Source of the DNA: Pseudomonas putida
GTDB taxonomy: Bacteria; Pseudomonadota; Gammaproteobacteria; Pseudomonadales; Pseudomonadaceae
Reading direction: 5' to 3'
Assembly (NCBI GenBank): GCA_029953615.1
Contig: CP124529.1
Coordinates: forward strand, 5,358,494-5,422,493
Length of the DNA stretch: 64,000 bases
Shown: piece by piece, positions 50,525 to 57,757 of the stretch
How the letters are laid out: every line of letters starts with the position of its first letter
How positions within the stretch are numbered: position 1 is the first letter of the stretch
The notes under the pieces: generated by a model
Database searches by the model: none
What the model saw: only the letters and a program-made list of their open reading frames with translations
What the model was told of the DNA's origin: nothing
Translations under genes and position numbers: made by a program

Positions 50525-50862
50525 GGAGCCACCTTCAGACCCTGGGCCTCGATGGCCTCGCGGCAGTCTTCTTTCGCCAGCTTCTCGCCCGCCCACATGC
50601 TCCAGGTCGATGCCTCTCCGTCAGCCTTGTGCGCCTCTTCGGTCAATACCGGTTCAGGACGGACTGGCGGTAGCTTTACAACCAGGGATTCTCGGCTGGC
50701 CTTCCAGCCGTGCCAGGCGTGGTTGATGTTGCTCAGTCGGTATCCGTCGCCGAGCTCGGCACGCACGAACAAATGGCCCACTCCCGGCGGAACGACGTAG
50801 TTCTTTGCGGCCCACGCCTCGAACTGCTCGCGACTGATGTCGCGCATCTTGTTGGTGTCCAT
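50521..50862 (-). CDS. Phage early hypothetical protein
   Basis: A 113-residue protein: MRDISREQFEAWAAKNYVVP, then YRLSNINHAWHGWKASRESL. The motif H-A-W-x-G-W-K/Q-A-S is very common in small phage early proteins of the Ea/Eaa type. Function unknown. Confidence 0.7.
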   Translation of the reverse strand: MDTNKMRDISREQFEAWAAKNYVVPPGVGHLFVRAELGDGYRLSNINHAWHGWKASRESLVVKLPPVRPEPVLTEEAHKADGEASTWSMWAGEKLAKEDCREAIEAQGLKVAP

Positions 50863-51194
50863 CAGTGCGCCTCCTGCGGCTTCATCTTCATGTGAGCGGC
50901 CACGCGAATGAGAGCCATGACAGCGGCATAGATGGCCGCAAGAACGGGATATCCGGCATAGATCAGCGCGGCGATGTACAAGCCATGCACGGCAAGGCCA
51001 AAGGCGTACTGGGGTTTCCCGCAGCCTGCGATTTTCAGAGCCAGCCGATCACTCATAGCCAACGCCCCCATGAGCATCAGGCCGACCATGATCCACACCA
51101 GCGCGGCGGCGAACGTTTTGAGGCCTTGGTAGGGGCTGACCAAGATGGCCAGCAGCGCTACGTCAAGCAGCCGGGTGATAATCTGTTTTCGCAT
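50862..51194 (-). CDS. Phage membrane protein of unknown function
   Basis: A 110-residue protein with three to four membrane segments: LLDVALLAILVSPYQG, FAAALVWIMVGLMLMGALAM, AFGLAVHGLYIAALIYAGYP, VLAAIYAAVMALIRVAAH. GGGAG is upstream of the ATG at 51194, which overlaps the previous stop. Function unknown. Confidence 0.65.
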   Translation of the reverse strand: MRKQIITRLLDVALLAILVSPYQGLKTFAAALVWIMVGLMLMGALAMSDRLALKIAGCGKPQYAFGLAVHGLYIAALIYAGYPVLAAIYAAVMALIRVAAHMKMKPQEAH

Positions 51195-51388
51195 CAGTGC
51201 TTCTCCCAAGGCAGGAAAATCGCTTCGCAGGCGCGGGCAATCTCAGAAAATTCGCTGCGGTTCTGCCAGAGCACCGCCCCGGCAAACAGAATTGGCATCA
51301 CGGGTAACAGCACCAGAAGGTAGATTCGGGCCAGCCACGGGCGGCGGATCATCCAGGCCTTGATGCCGCGAGGATTGAACTTGCGCAT
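51194..51388 (-). CDS. Small single-pass membrane protein
   Basis: A 64-residue protein: basic start (RKFNPRGIKAWMIRRPWLAR), one helix (IYLLVLLPVMPILFAGAVLW), then NRSEFSEIARACEAIFLPWE. It overlaps the P-like stop (TGATG) and the next start. Function unknown. Confidence 0.65.
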   Translation of the reverse strand: MRKFNPRGIKAWMIRRPWLARIYLLVLLPVMPILFAGAVLWQNRSEFSEIARACEAIFLPWEKH

Positions 51389-52149
51389 CACACCCCCTCC
51401 CCGGCCGGCTGCCCGGCGCGCTTGATGTTCAACTTGGCCAGAAGGTGTGCACGGCACGCGGCGGCGCAGGTTGGGATCTGCTGGACCTCCAGCAGGCGGG
51501 CCTGCTTCTGGCTGGCGTACTCGTCGGCGAGCTGCGCAGCGCTCTTCTGGCTGTCGTGACCGATGCCGGTGGCGATGTCGCCCAGTGGCTCGCCGGCGAC
51601 CAGCATGCGGATGGTGATGTCGTAGGCCCGGGCGAAAACCTTCTCGGCGCGCTCCACCTCCATCGAACCCAGGTTGTGCGCCTCGCATTGCAGGGCCGCA
51701 TGGCGCACCGCTGCGTGCGTCCAAACGCGTGACCCTGCCCTGCTGGGGTGGAAATTCTCCAGCGCCTCTGCCAGGGCCCGCGCAAGCGGCGGAATGCCCA
51801 TCTCTTCCGGGGTCGGCTGGCACAGCTTGATGAACTTGCCGCTGCTCGGGGCGAAATCGGTACCCAGCACCCGGCACTTCTGGATGCCGAAGCGGATCTG
51901 CTCCAAGGTGTTGATGCCCGCGGCGACGAAGGACTTGATCCAGCTGCGCTTGGCAGCCTTCAAGGCCTCGTCATCCGGCCATGCCTGCTTCCACGCCGGG
52001 AAGATGGCCTGCAGCTCCTTGAACAGGGCGTTCACCACTTCGGTAGTGCCCGGGTCCAGCTGCTTGGCCGGGGCCTGCGCCTCGGCCGGCAGGTTGCGGG
52101 CCGTGGCCATGATCTGCGTCACGCTGCGCAGTTTCGGTTGTGCGCTCAT
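51388..52149 (-). CDS. Replication protein P-like (helicase loader)
   Basis: A 253-residue protein with the lambda P-type pattern: VNALFKELQAIFPAWKQAWP, KRSWIKSFVAAGINTLEQIR, FGIQKCRVLGTDFAPSSGKF and IKLCQPTPEEMGIPPLARAL. It should recruit host DnaB to the O-bound origin. It overlaps the O-like gene by four bases. Confidence 0.85.
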   Translation of the reverse strand: MSAQPKLRSVTQIMATARNLPAEAQAPAKQLDPGTTEVVNALFKELQAIFPAWKQAWPDDEALKAAKRSWIKSFVAAGINTLEQIRFGIQKCRVLGTDFAPSSGKFIKLCQPTPEEMGIPPLARALAEALENFHPSRAGSRVWTHAAVRHAALQCEAHNLGSMEVERAEKVFARAYDITIRMLVAGEPLGDIATGIGHDSQKSAAQLADEYASQKQARLLEVQQIPTCAAACRAHLLAKLNIKRAGQPAGEGV

Positions 52150-52901
52150 AAGCCCCCCAGGTCATCAGCCCAGCTGGTGTCGTTGAAGTCGGGGCCACTG
52201 GCCGGGCGGCGGGATGCGAACGGGGCTTCGCCTGCTGGCTGCGGCAGTTCGTCTTCCCAGCGCTTGCCGTTCAGCCAGGTGGACGCGTGCGGGATGAACT
52301 GGCCGCCGTCCTTGGTCCAGTCGGTCGAGACGGTCCAGGCTGCCAAGGCCTTGGCCATCAGGTCGAACAGGTCAGCGGTAACCTTGATCTTCGCCCAGGC
52401 CTTCTTCGCGTCGGCCTTGCTCACCTTGCGCGGGTAGAGCGACCAGAACCGTTCGAAGTCGACCAGCTCGCTTTCGCGAGAGTCAGTCCTTACTCCCTTC
52501 AGTCCTTGCTTACCTTCAATACTTACTAGTGTCGGATTTGCCGGATACGGCTGAGCCGGAAGCGGTTCAACCGGATACGGCAAAGCCGGAAGCGGTGTTT
52601 CCGATACGACGTAATGGGTTTCGCCCAGCAAACCAGACTCGCCACGGTCCTGACGGCGCTGGACGTAGCCGGCGGTGATCAGCTCTTGTAGCAGGCCGTA
52701 CACGCCGTCACGACCGGTCGGCTTCGAGGACTTGGCGGTCTCGTTGCGTAGGTGGGTGACGGACACCGCCCAGTGGTCAGGCTTGCCCAGCAGGAAGACC
52801 AGAAGGCCACGGGCAGCCCAGCTCAGGCGCCCGTCCTCACTGATCGACTTGTTGAGCATGTAGAAATTGGCCTCGGGGCGAGGCGCGCGGATGATGCTCA
52901 C
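52146..52901 (-). CDS. Replication initiator O-like (winged helix)
   Basis: A 251-residue protein. The N-terminal 95 residues form a winged helix (LSWAARGLLVFLLGKPDHWA, VYGLLQELITAGYVQRRQDR). Then a Pro-rich linker (LPALPYPVEPLPAQPYPANP) is encoded by the iteron repeats. The C-terminal part from VDFERFWSLYPRKVSKADAK, a module common in phage initiators, ends the protein. It binds the origin that lies within its own gene. Confidence 0.85.
   Translation of the reverse strand: MSIIRAPRPEANFYMLNKSISEDGRLSWAARGLLVFLLGKPDHWAVSVTHLRNETAKSSKPTGRDGVYGLLQELITAGYVQRRQDRGESGLLGETHYVVSETPLPALPYPVEPLPAQPYPANPTLVSIEGKQGLKGVRTDSRESELVDFERFWSLYPRKVSKADAKKAWAKIKVTADLFDLMAKALAAWTVSTDWTKDGGQFIPHASTWLNGKRWEDELPQPAGEAPFASRRPASGPDFNDTSWADDLGGL
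52541..52610 (-). repeat. Iterons of the prophage replication origin, inside the O gene
   Basis: Five consecutive 15-base units alternate between CCGGATACGG and CCGGAAGCGG types (30-bp period: 52541-52570, 52571-52600, then a partial). An AT-richer stretch (52505-52530, TTACCTTCAATACTTACTAG) is adjacent. Iterons inside the initiator gene next to an AT-rich region are the lambda ori design. Confidence 0.65.
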
Positions 52902-53233
52902 TGGGCACGCCCCTTAGCCATGGCAGCGTCAATGAACGCATCCATGCGCGCAGGCGCCATTCCAGGGATGTCGCGCGTGTCGCAGTACCCTGCGCCATCC
53001 CGCAGCCAACGGTACCTCTCGGCATCTTTTCGTAGCGCCTCGTTCTCGTCGAGCAGGTCCAAGATCGAAGCGGGACTGGCGGCAGCGATGAACGCGGCAT
53101 CAGCCAGAGATCTGCACTTGGCAACGAGATAGTCTTCAACATCGTCGTTATGGACTTCGAAGCCGTCCTGGGCCCACTGGCCTTGGCTCGCAGCCTGAGC
53201 CGTAGTCTTGAGTTGATCCTTGCCGATAGTCAT
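52898..53233 (-). CDS. Ead/Ea22-like protein
   Basis: A 111-residue protein: VEDYLVAKCRSLADAAFIAA, ASPASILDLLDENEALRKDA, then ERYRWLRDGA. This is the Ead/Ea22-like pattern (A-x-P-x-x-I-L-x-L-L, R-x-x-W-L-R) of lambdoid early regions. Role unknown. Confidence 0.78.
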   Translation of the reverse strand: MTIGKDQLKTTAQAASQGQWAQDGFEVHNDDVEDYLVAKCRSLADAAFIAAASPASILDLLDENEALRKDAERYRWLRDGAGYCDTRDIPGMAPARMDAFIDAAMAKGRAQ

Positions 53234-53481
53234 GACGGCTCGTTCCCCTCACGCATAGCGCGCAGCTTGTCGCGCTGGATGATTTCGGTGCACTTGGCGT
53301 TTCCGTAGAAGCAGGCGTCTGGCATGCCTTTCGGATCGGAAAGGCAGCAGTCGGAGCAGATCCAGCCGCATTCGCCCCGGGCGGCCTGATCTGTCCAGTC
53401 ACGCATCTGCTTGTTCATCCCTTCCAGGTATTCTGGGAACTCGCTGGCCGGCATCTCGGTGACTTTCACGAAATCGCTCAT
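53230..53481 (-). CDS. Cys-rich phage protein, possibly zinc-binding
   Basis: An 83-residue protein: MRDWTDQAARGECGWICSDC, CLSDPKGMPDACFYGNAKCT. Six Cys (CGWICSDCC and C...C) suggest a metal site. It overlaps both neighbours by four bases. Function unknown. Confidence 0.62.
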   Translation of the reverse strand: MSDFVKVTEMPASEFPEYLEGMNKQMRDWTDQAARGECGWICSDCCLSDPKGMPDACFYGNAKCTEIIQRDKLRAMREGNEPS

Positions 53482-54299
53482 GCTGCACCCCGCACGGCCT
53501 TGTCGTGTGTGTGCAGGCCGTCCCAGTTCTTCTTCATGGGCAGCTCGCCGGCCAGGTACAGCTCGTACAGGCGGACCGCGCCCTTGCGCAGGAGGATGGG
53601 CGTGTAGCTGATGAACGCCTCTTTCCCGTGCGGGGTGATCTCCTGCTGGTGTTCGGTCATGTACTTGTCGCGGGCGTAAGCGGCGACGCGGTATCGGGTA
53701 CCGTACTTGCTCTCGTTGTAGAGCCAGTTGCGGCGTTCGAGGAAGTGGCCCACCTGCATCACGTTGACCCCATTGAGGCCCTTGCAGAACTGGACGTGGC
53801 TCATGCCTTCCTTGAACAGGTTTTCCAGGCTGTCGATCTTCTTGGCCTGGGCCTGGACCTCGACGGTGAGCAGAACGCGCGCCCTCTCGGCGGCCTCCTT
53901 CTGCTCGACCTGGTCAGCCCATGCGCGCGCGGCGGCGGCTGGATTGGTGAAATCGGGCAGCGTGGCTACCACCTGCCCCTCCAGCTCCTGCCAGCGGTCG
54001 ACCAACGCCGCGGTAAATTCCGGGCACAGCTGGGCGACAACGACGAAGCTGTCGCGCTTGTTGACCAGATAAACCTCGACGGGGCGGGATCCCGGGCCTT
54101 GATGAGAGGTTTCCACCGACGGTGAAAAGCTCACAATGGCCTTTTCCTGAAGGCGCTCCATGGCTCGCTTCACGCTGTCGTGCCTGGAGCCAACCAAGTC
54201 GGCGATCTCCCGGGAGGACATCCGCGCCACGAAATCGTGGTTAGCATTTTGTGGCGCGGGCCTTGAGAGGGCCTGTACACTTTGGGTCTGCATATGCAT
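53478..54299 (-). CDS. Rha family regulator with KilA-C antirepressor domain
   Basis: A 273-residue protein. The N-terminal Rha domain reads HDFVARMSSREIADLVGSRH, DSVKRAMERL. A coiled linker and a C-terminal KilA-C (ANT) domain follow: NVMQVGHFLERRNWLYNES, then FISYTPILLRKGAVRLYELY. Such proteins act as antirepressors or growth inhibitors in early infection. AGGGG precedes the ATG at 54299. Confidence 0.83.
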   Translation of the reverse strand: MHMQTQSVQALSRPAPQNANHDFVARMSSREIADLVGSRHDSVKRAMERLQEKAIVSFSPSVETSHQGPGSRPVEVYLVNKRDSFVVVAQLCPEFTAALVDRWQELEGQVVATLPDFTNPAAAARAWADQVEQKEAAERARVLLTVEVQAQAKKIDSLENLFKEGMSHVQFCKGLNGVNVMQVGHFLERRNWLYNESKYGTRYRVAAYARDKYMTEHQQEITPHGKEAFISYTPILLRKGAVRLYELYLAGELPMKKNWDGLHTHDKAVRGAA

Positions 54300-54329
54300 A
54301 ATTCCCCTACAGAGTTTTGTATTGCAGAG

Positions 54330-54355
54330 AGCCGGGCCGCAATCCCGGCTTTTTT
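54330..54355 (+). terminator. Plus-oriented terminator opposite to the early-right operon
   Basis: Stem AGCCGGG / CCCGGCT followed by TTTTTT on the plus strand. It would stop antisense transcription coming from the structural side. Confidence 0.7.
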
Positions 54356-54384
54356 GTGCCTGTAATTCAGAGAGGGCCTCTGCC

Positions 54385-54597
54385 CTACCCTGAAGAGTCC
54401 CTCGGTGAGGCCCTCATTGGGGCCACCAACTGCAGGACTTTGGCCTTACGGCGGCCAACCACTGAAAGAGCGCCACTGGCTACAGCTGCTTCGAACACCT
54501 GGTTCATCGCTGTGCTGAAATCCCAGTTATTGGCCCTCATCAGCCCCTCTATTCGCTGCCGCACATCTGGCGACAGCTGATCAAGCTGTACGGTCAT
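54385..54597 (-). CDS. Phage early hypothetical protein
   Basis: A 70-residue protein: QLSPDVRQRIEGLMRANNWD, FSTAMNQVFEAAVASGALSV, then a basic end. The helix pattern could be a ribbon-helix-helix relative, but this is not certain. Confidence 0.6.
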   Translation of the reverse strand: MTVQLDQLSPDVRQRIEGLMRANNWDFSTAMNQVFEAAVASGALSVVGRRKAKVLQLVAPMRASPRDSSG

Positions 54598-54616
54598 TTA
54601 GGCCTCCAAAGGGCCT

Positions 54617-54820
54617 TCAGCCCGCGATATCTTCTTGCTGCTTGTCCTGCATCAGCTCTTCGATAACGCCGTTGGCTACGGCCCATTCGATGATTTCGTA
54701 CAGATAGGTGGCGTGCTGCATGCGGGTCTTGCTCGCGGCCTTGCGCAGGATCCGGTCGAGCACTGGCTCGAAACGGACCTTCACCGGGATGGCGCGCTTC
54801 TGATTCGGGTCTTGGTACAT
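54617..54820 (-). CDS. Small early protein, ribbon-helix-helix-like
   Basis: A 67-residue protein: QKRAIPVKVRFEPVLDRILR, KAASKTRMQHATYLYEIIEW. A beta-strand followed by two helices suggests a ribbon-helix-helix DNA-binding fold. AAGGAG lies upstream of the ATG at 54820. It follows cro and may be a CII-like regulator by position. Confidence 0.6.
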   Translation of the reverse strand: MYQDPNQKRAIPVKVRFEPVLDRILRKAASKTRMQHATYLYEIIEWAVANGVIEELMQDKQQEDIAG

Positions 54821-54852
54821 GCTTGGTTGGCTCCTTGCGGCTATGAAATGGG

Positions 54853-55062
54853 TTAAGCGGCGGATTTCTTGAGCGAGTTGGCCGGGTCGTCCTCGCGTTT
54901 CGCGATCAGCGCCCCGCTCGACTCCTTCTCCAAAACGCATTGCATTGGGTAGGAGAACCCGCCTGTCGTACGGCACTGAGAAACGCGGCTGCCGGTAACG
55001 CCCAGGGCGTCTCCGATTGCGCGGCCGGTGCCGAAAAATTTCAGGGCTTCGTCGTAGGTCAT
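54853..55062 (-). CDS. Cro-like repressor (YdaS type)
   Basis: A 69-residue protein starting at 55062 with GGAG upstream: TYDEALKFFGTGRAIGDALG, VTGSRVSQCRTTGGFSYPMQ. It is the Cro/YdaS helix-turn-helix pattern (A-I-G-x-A-L-G-V-x-x-S-x-V-S-x-W/C). It is the first gene of the early-right operon, divergent from cI. Confidence 0.85.
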   Translation of the reverse strand: MTYDEALKFFGTGRAIGDALGVTGSRVSQCRTTGGFSYPMQCVLEKESSGALIAKREDDPANSLKKSAA

Positions 55063-55088
55063 GGGTGTTTCTCCGATGTCTGCCACCG

Positions 55089-55117
55089 AGTTTAGAGTTC
55101 TAAACAGCACAAGGCAA
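55089..55117 (-). promoter_or_regulatory. Early-right promoter PR with overlapping operator
   Basis: On the minus strand: -35 TTGCCT (55117-55112), a 17-base spacer, and -10 TAAACT (55094-55089). The palindrome GTTTAGAGTTCTAAAC at 55090-55105 covers the -10 region, so CI or Cro binding blocks it. Confidence 0.72.
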
Positions 55118-55121
55118 GTTA

Positions 55122-55143
55122 TCTAAACAATGAAGTGTTTAGA
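55122..55143. promoter_or_regulatory. Everted operator half-sites before cI
   Basis: TCTAAAC and GTTTAGA, the two halves of the operator, occur in everted order eight bases apart between PR and the cI start. They may be weaker repressor sites for autoregulation. Confidence 0.5.
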
Positions 55144-55153
55144 ATCCTTAATA
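55140..55153 (+). promoter_or_regulatory. Possible PRM promoter giving a leaderless cI mRNA
   Basis: TAGAAT at 55140-55145 is a good -10 element, seven bases before the cI ATG. No ribosome site precedes this ATG. The layout resembles lambda PRM, whose transcript starts at the AUG. Confidence 0.45.
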
Positions 55154-55974
55154 TGGAATTCAAAGACCGCGTCGTAGCGCGCATGAAGGAGCTGAATCTC
55201 AGCTCCACCGACCTCAGTAAACTGACTGGCGTGTCCAAGGGAACCGTGAGCTTCTGGATCAACGGAACGAACGGCGCCAAGGGCAAGAATTTGCTCGCCC
55301 TGGCGAAAGCGCTGGAGTGCTCAGCGGAATGGCTGTCGGACGGCACTGGCCCGGCTGCTGATCAGCCATCGCCCGTTGGCGCAGCGTCGACTACTGCAGA
55401 GCTGGTTGCGCAGATGCTGGCCTCCAAGGCCGGGAAGAACCTCTCCGAAAAAGCGCGCGAGGTGATGATGGCCGCCGCGGCTGAGGCTGACAGCCCGGAC
55501 CATGGGCAGGAGTACCTGCCTGCTGCCTACTCGAGCCTGAAGCCCACCCAGGAAGAGATCCTCATCCCCCAGTACGACGTTCGGGCAGCGATGGGCCATG
55601 GCCAGGTTCCGGCCGACTACAACGAGGCCGTTCGTAACCTGGTGGTGCGCGAGGAGATCCTGCGCGAGAAAGGCGTCACCTACACCGCTCCCTCGGCACT
55701 GGCGATGATTACCGGCTGGGGCCAGAGCATGGAAGGCACGATCAATGACAAGGACCTGGTCATTGTCGATCGCGGGATCAACGAGTTCATCGGCGAAGGT
55801 ATCTACGTGATCACCTGGCACCAAGAGCTGTACATCAAGCGCCTGATGCGTCTCGATGAAGACCACTTCCGCCTGATCTCCGACAACAAGCACTACGAGA
55901 ACCAGACCGCGCGGATCGATGACGTTACGGTGCACGCTAAGGTGCTGCTGATCTGGAACGCCAAGAAGGCGTGA
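55153..55974 (+). CDS. Prophage repressor CI, S24 peptidase type
   Basis: A 273-residue repressor from the ATG at 55153. The helix-turn-helix domain is RVVARMKELNLSSTDLSKLT, GVSKGTVSFWINGTNG. The C-terminal peptidase S24 domain has the catalytic Ser192 in TGWGQSMEGT and Lys229 in ELYIKRLMRL. The expected Ala-Gly cleavage site is replaced by AAMGHG (residues 145-150), so self-cleavage after RecA activation is uncertain. It holds lysogeny by binding the operators at 55090 and 56848-56896. A lipoprotein moron follows on the same strand. Confidence 0.9.
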   Translation: MEFKDRVVARMKELNLSSTDLSKLTGVSKGTVSFWINGTNGAKGKNLLALAKALECSAEWLSDGTGPAADQPSPVGAASTTAELVAQMLASKAGKNLSEKAREVMMAAAAEADSPDHGQEYLPAAYSSLKPTQEEILIPQYDVRAAMGHGQVPADYNEAVRNLVVREEILREKGVTYTAPSALAMITGWGQSMEGTINDKDLVIVDRGINEFIGEGIYVITWHQELYIKRLMRLDEDHFRLISDNKHYENQTARIDDVTVHAKVLLIWNAKKA

Positions 55975-56066
55975 CTCTGCCCCTTTTCCGGCGGACAGAC
56001 TCGGCGTGATAGCTTCTCGCCATACTGATAGAATCCTACCTCCATATCCAGGGAGGCAGGTTTAAG

Positions 56067-56372
56067 ATGCGCAAGGTCCACCACTTCATTCTTGCTTTGG
56101 CTGTAGCGCTCTTGGCTGGATGCGCCGGCACACCGTTCACATTTGGCCAAGCCAGCCAGGTCAAGGTCGGAATGACCGAGGACCAGCTCTACGAGATCAT
56201 GGGCAACCCCTACATGGTGGTATCCAAGGAAGACGGCCAGTCCTGGATCTACAGCCATGCAACCGCTTTCAGTGGCGCTAAATCCATTTCCTTCGTGACC
56301 AAGGATGGAGTGGTCACTCAAGTTCCGTACATCCCGAAGGACTTCATCGCAAAGCCAAGCCCTGATGAATGA
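56067..56372 (+). CDS. Lysogenic lipoprotein with SmpA/BamE-like fold
   Basis: A 101-residue lipoprotein: signal RKVHHFILALAVALLAGC with lipobox LAGC, then ASQVKVGMTEDQLYEIMGNP, a typical SmpA/OmlA motif (V-x-x-G-M-T-x-x-Q-V-x-x-x-x-G-x-P). It lies just after cI and before a terminator, so it should be expressed in the lysogen. Outer-membrane lipoproteins in this place can block superinfecting phages; here that is a guess. Confidence 0.75.
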   Translation: MRKVHHFILALAVALLAGCAGTPFTFGQASQVKVGMTEDQLYEIMGNPYMVVSKEDGQSWIYSHATAFSGAKSISFVTKDGVVTQVPYIPKDFIAKPSPDE

Positions 56373-56385
56373 CGCCTTATCTCGA

Positions 56386-56411
56386 AAGCCCGCATACAGC
56401 GGGCTTTTTGT
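56386..56411 (+). terminator. Terminator of the cI-lipoprotein operon
   Basis: Stem AAGCCCGC / GCGGGCTT with a loop of five and TTTTTG. Confidence 0.85.
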
Positions 56412-56417
56412 TGCGCG

Positions 56418-56732
56418 CTAGAACGGCGCCGGCTCTTCTATCGCGACGAACTCATCCTGGTTCTGCGCCTGTGGGTCATCATCCGAGAATGCCTCCCAGC
56501 GCAGCGTGACCGAGGCATCCTCCTCGTTGAACTCCATTTCTATCCCGTCAGTTTCCTTGAGAACCCCCATCACCTCTTCCCACTCCCGGTCACCGTCGGT
56601 GTCCAGGCGGTGAATCACGACCCATCGCTGCTGCTGCGCGATCGGGTGGTTGATCATCGATGACACCCGAAGACCCAGGCGCTCCACGCCCGACATAACC
56701 GCTCTCTCCTGCTGCTTCTGGGGCTTTGCCAT
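56418..56732 (-). CDS. DUF1654 protein, SOS-controlled
   Basis: A 104-residue DUF1654 protein: SGVERLGLRVSSMINHPIAQ, QQRWVVIHRLDTDGDREWEE, VMGVLKETDGIEMEFNEEDA, then SVTLRWEAF. The family is nearly confined to Pseudomonas and its phages. A LexA box lies 15 bases upstream of the ATG at 56732. Role unknown, but its control suggests a function during prophage induction or DNA damage. Confidence 0.85.
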   Translation of the reverse strand: MAKPQKQQERAVMSGVERLGLRVSSMINHPIAQQQRWVVIHRLDTDGDREWEEVMGVLKETDGIEMEFNEEDASVTLRWEAFSDDDPQAQNQDEFVAIEEPAPF

Positions 56733-56747
56733 CTGACACTCCAATAA

Positions 56748-56763
56748 CTGTATATCCATACAG
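56748..56763 (-). promoter_or_regulatory. LexA (SOS) box upstream of the DUF1654 gene
   Basis: CTGTATATCCATACAG fits the LexA consensus CTGTATATATATACAG with two central differences. Confidence 0.82.
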
Positions 56764-56847
56764 GGACTACGCAAGATTAGCCGATCTCCTACAGAGCCGG
56801 AAGTCTTGACATTGCGCGGCCTGTAGGGGTGTTGATCCGTCTCGCGT

Positions 56848-56897
56848 GTTTAGATTTCTAAATAATTCTTGACGAGGTCTGTTTAGTTTTCTAAATT
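56848..56897 (+). promoter_or_regulatory. Early-left promoter PL with two operators
   Basis: Operators GTTTAGATTTCTAAAT (56848-56863) and GTTTAGTTTTCTAAAT (56881-56896) match the one at 55090. Between and across them are -35 TTGACG (56869-56874) and -10 TAAATT (56892-56897) with a 17-base spacer. The arrangement puts the early-left operon under CI/Cro control. Confidence 0.78.
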
Positions 56898-56899
56898 GA

Positions 56900-57206
56900 C
56901 CTCAAGCAGTCACTCACGAGGGACTGCAGAGGCCCTCACAGGCCGCCGCTCTTTCACATTGATGGGAACCTCGCGGATCGATCCCGGCAACGGCACAGCG
57001 CGAGCAATAAATTCGATCCCCATGCCAGCTCTGGAACTGGCCAGCTCGAAATCAGGCGGAACGTCAGCACGGCAGGAACATTGGCCGGGCCACGGAAAGC
57101 GGATGGAGGGTTGCGCTGCAAACGCTCCCTGCCGGGATGCCCTTAGAACGGGCGTCGGTACCTGGCACAGCGCGAGCAGCGATTAACCAAGAGGAGGAAC
57201 CTGCCC
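56900..57206 (+). other. Untranslated leader of the early-left operon
   Basis: No convincing gene is seen. GGCACAGCGCGAGCA occurs twice in direct orientation (56992-57006 and 57164-57178), and the first copy can pair with CTCGCG just upstream to form a stem. Repeated stem-forming sites in a leader right after PL could be antitermination (nut-like) signals; this is inference. Confidence 0.45.
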
Positions 57207-57401
57207 ATGAAGTAGATAGACCAGCCGGAACGCGGACCGGCAACCCACGACGGACTGCCCCACCCAACGGGCCACAGAGCTGCAGTCGGCAGTCGTGTAG
57301 CGAACACCTTACCCAACGACCACCCCGCCGAGGCCGATCGACGCGAGGTGATAGGGAAGCTCAAGGCCAACCGAACTGAGAGCAGGGCCGTCGGCGGCTG
57401 A
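57207..57401 (+). pseudogene. Small early gene with an amber codon at position 3
   Basis: A strong ribosome site (GAGGAGG) precedes ATG AAG TAG. After the TAG (57213-57215) the same frame stays open for 61 codons (DQPERGPATHDGLPHPTGHR, NTLPNDHPAEADRREVIGKL) and ends in TGA. The protein-like composition and good start imply a real gene in which a Gln codon CAG became TAG. The original product would have about 64 residues; its function is unknown. Confidence 0.65.
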
Positions 57402-57521
57402 GCTCGAGCGATCACCGCTGACGCAATGCCCCGGCCTGTCGCCAGTAGCGAGGCCGGGATTTCACCAGGTGCCATTCCATGAGTGGCATCTGGGAAATCA
57501 ACCGCCCTGGAGGGCAAGACG

Positions 57522-57722
57522 ATGGCGAAGCGGCCAACCAACCGCATCAAGTACAAGCTCTGGGATACGAACTCCACCATGGAGTACGACGGCACCATCG
57601 ACGAAGGCATCTACTACGCAGCATGGAGCCTTTCGCTTGAGGATCGAAAAGTGCTGATAGGCAAACTGGTCGAGCAGCAGGCAAGCGCCACGGCCAAGGC
57701 TGAGAGCGCCACGTCCGCCTGA
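57522..57722 (+). CDS. Small phage early protein
   Basis: A 66-residue protein: AKRPTNRIKYKLWDTNSTME, YDGTIDEGIYYAAWSLSLED, then a helical Ala-rich tail. GGAGGG lies before the ATG at 57522. No family recognised. A hairpin CCCGGCCT / AGGCCGGG lies upstream near 57429-57457. Confidence 0.6.
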   Translation: MAKRPTNRIKYKLWDTNSTMEYDGTIDEGIYYAAWSLSLEDRKVLIGKLVEQQASATAKAESATSA

Positions 57723-57757
57723 CGTTAACTGCCCGATGCCCTGCTCCCCATCGCAGG

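Noticed and set aside
52541..52610. Iteron-like repeats as a short CRISPR
   Set aside because: 15-base units without spacers inside a coding gene; an origin is the better reading.
57143..57610. 155-codon minus-strand frame in the early-left leader
   Set aside because: Opposite to PL transcription, without a ribosome site, and overlaps the amber-interrupted gene.
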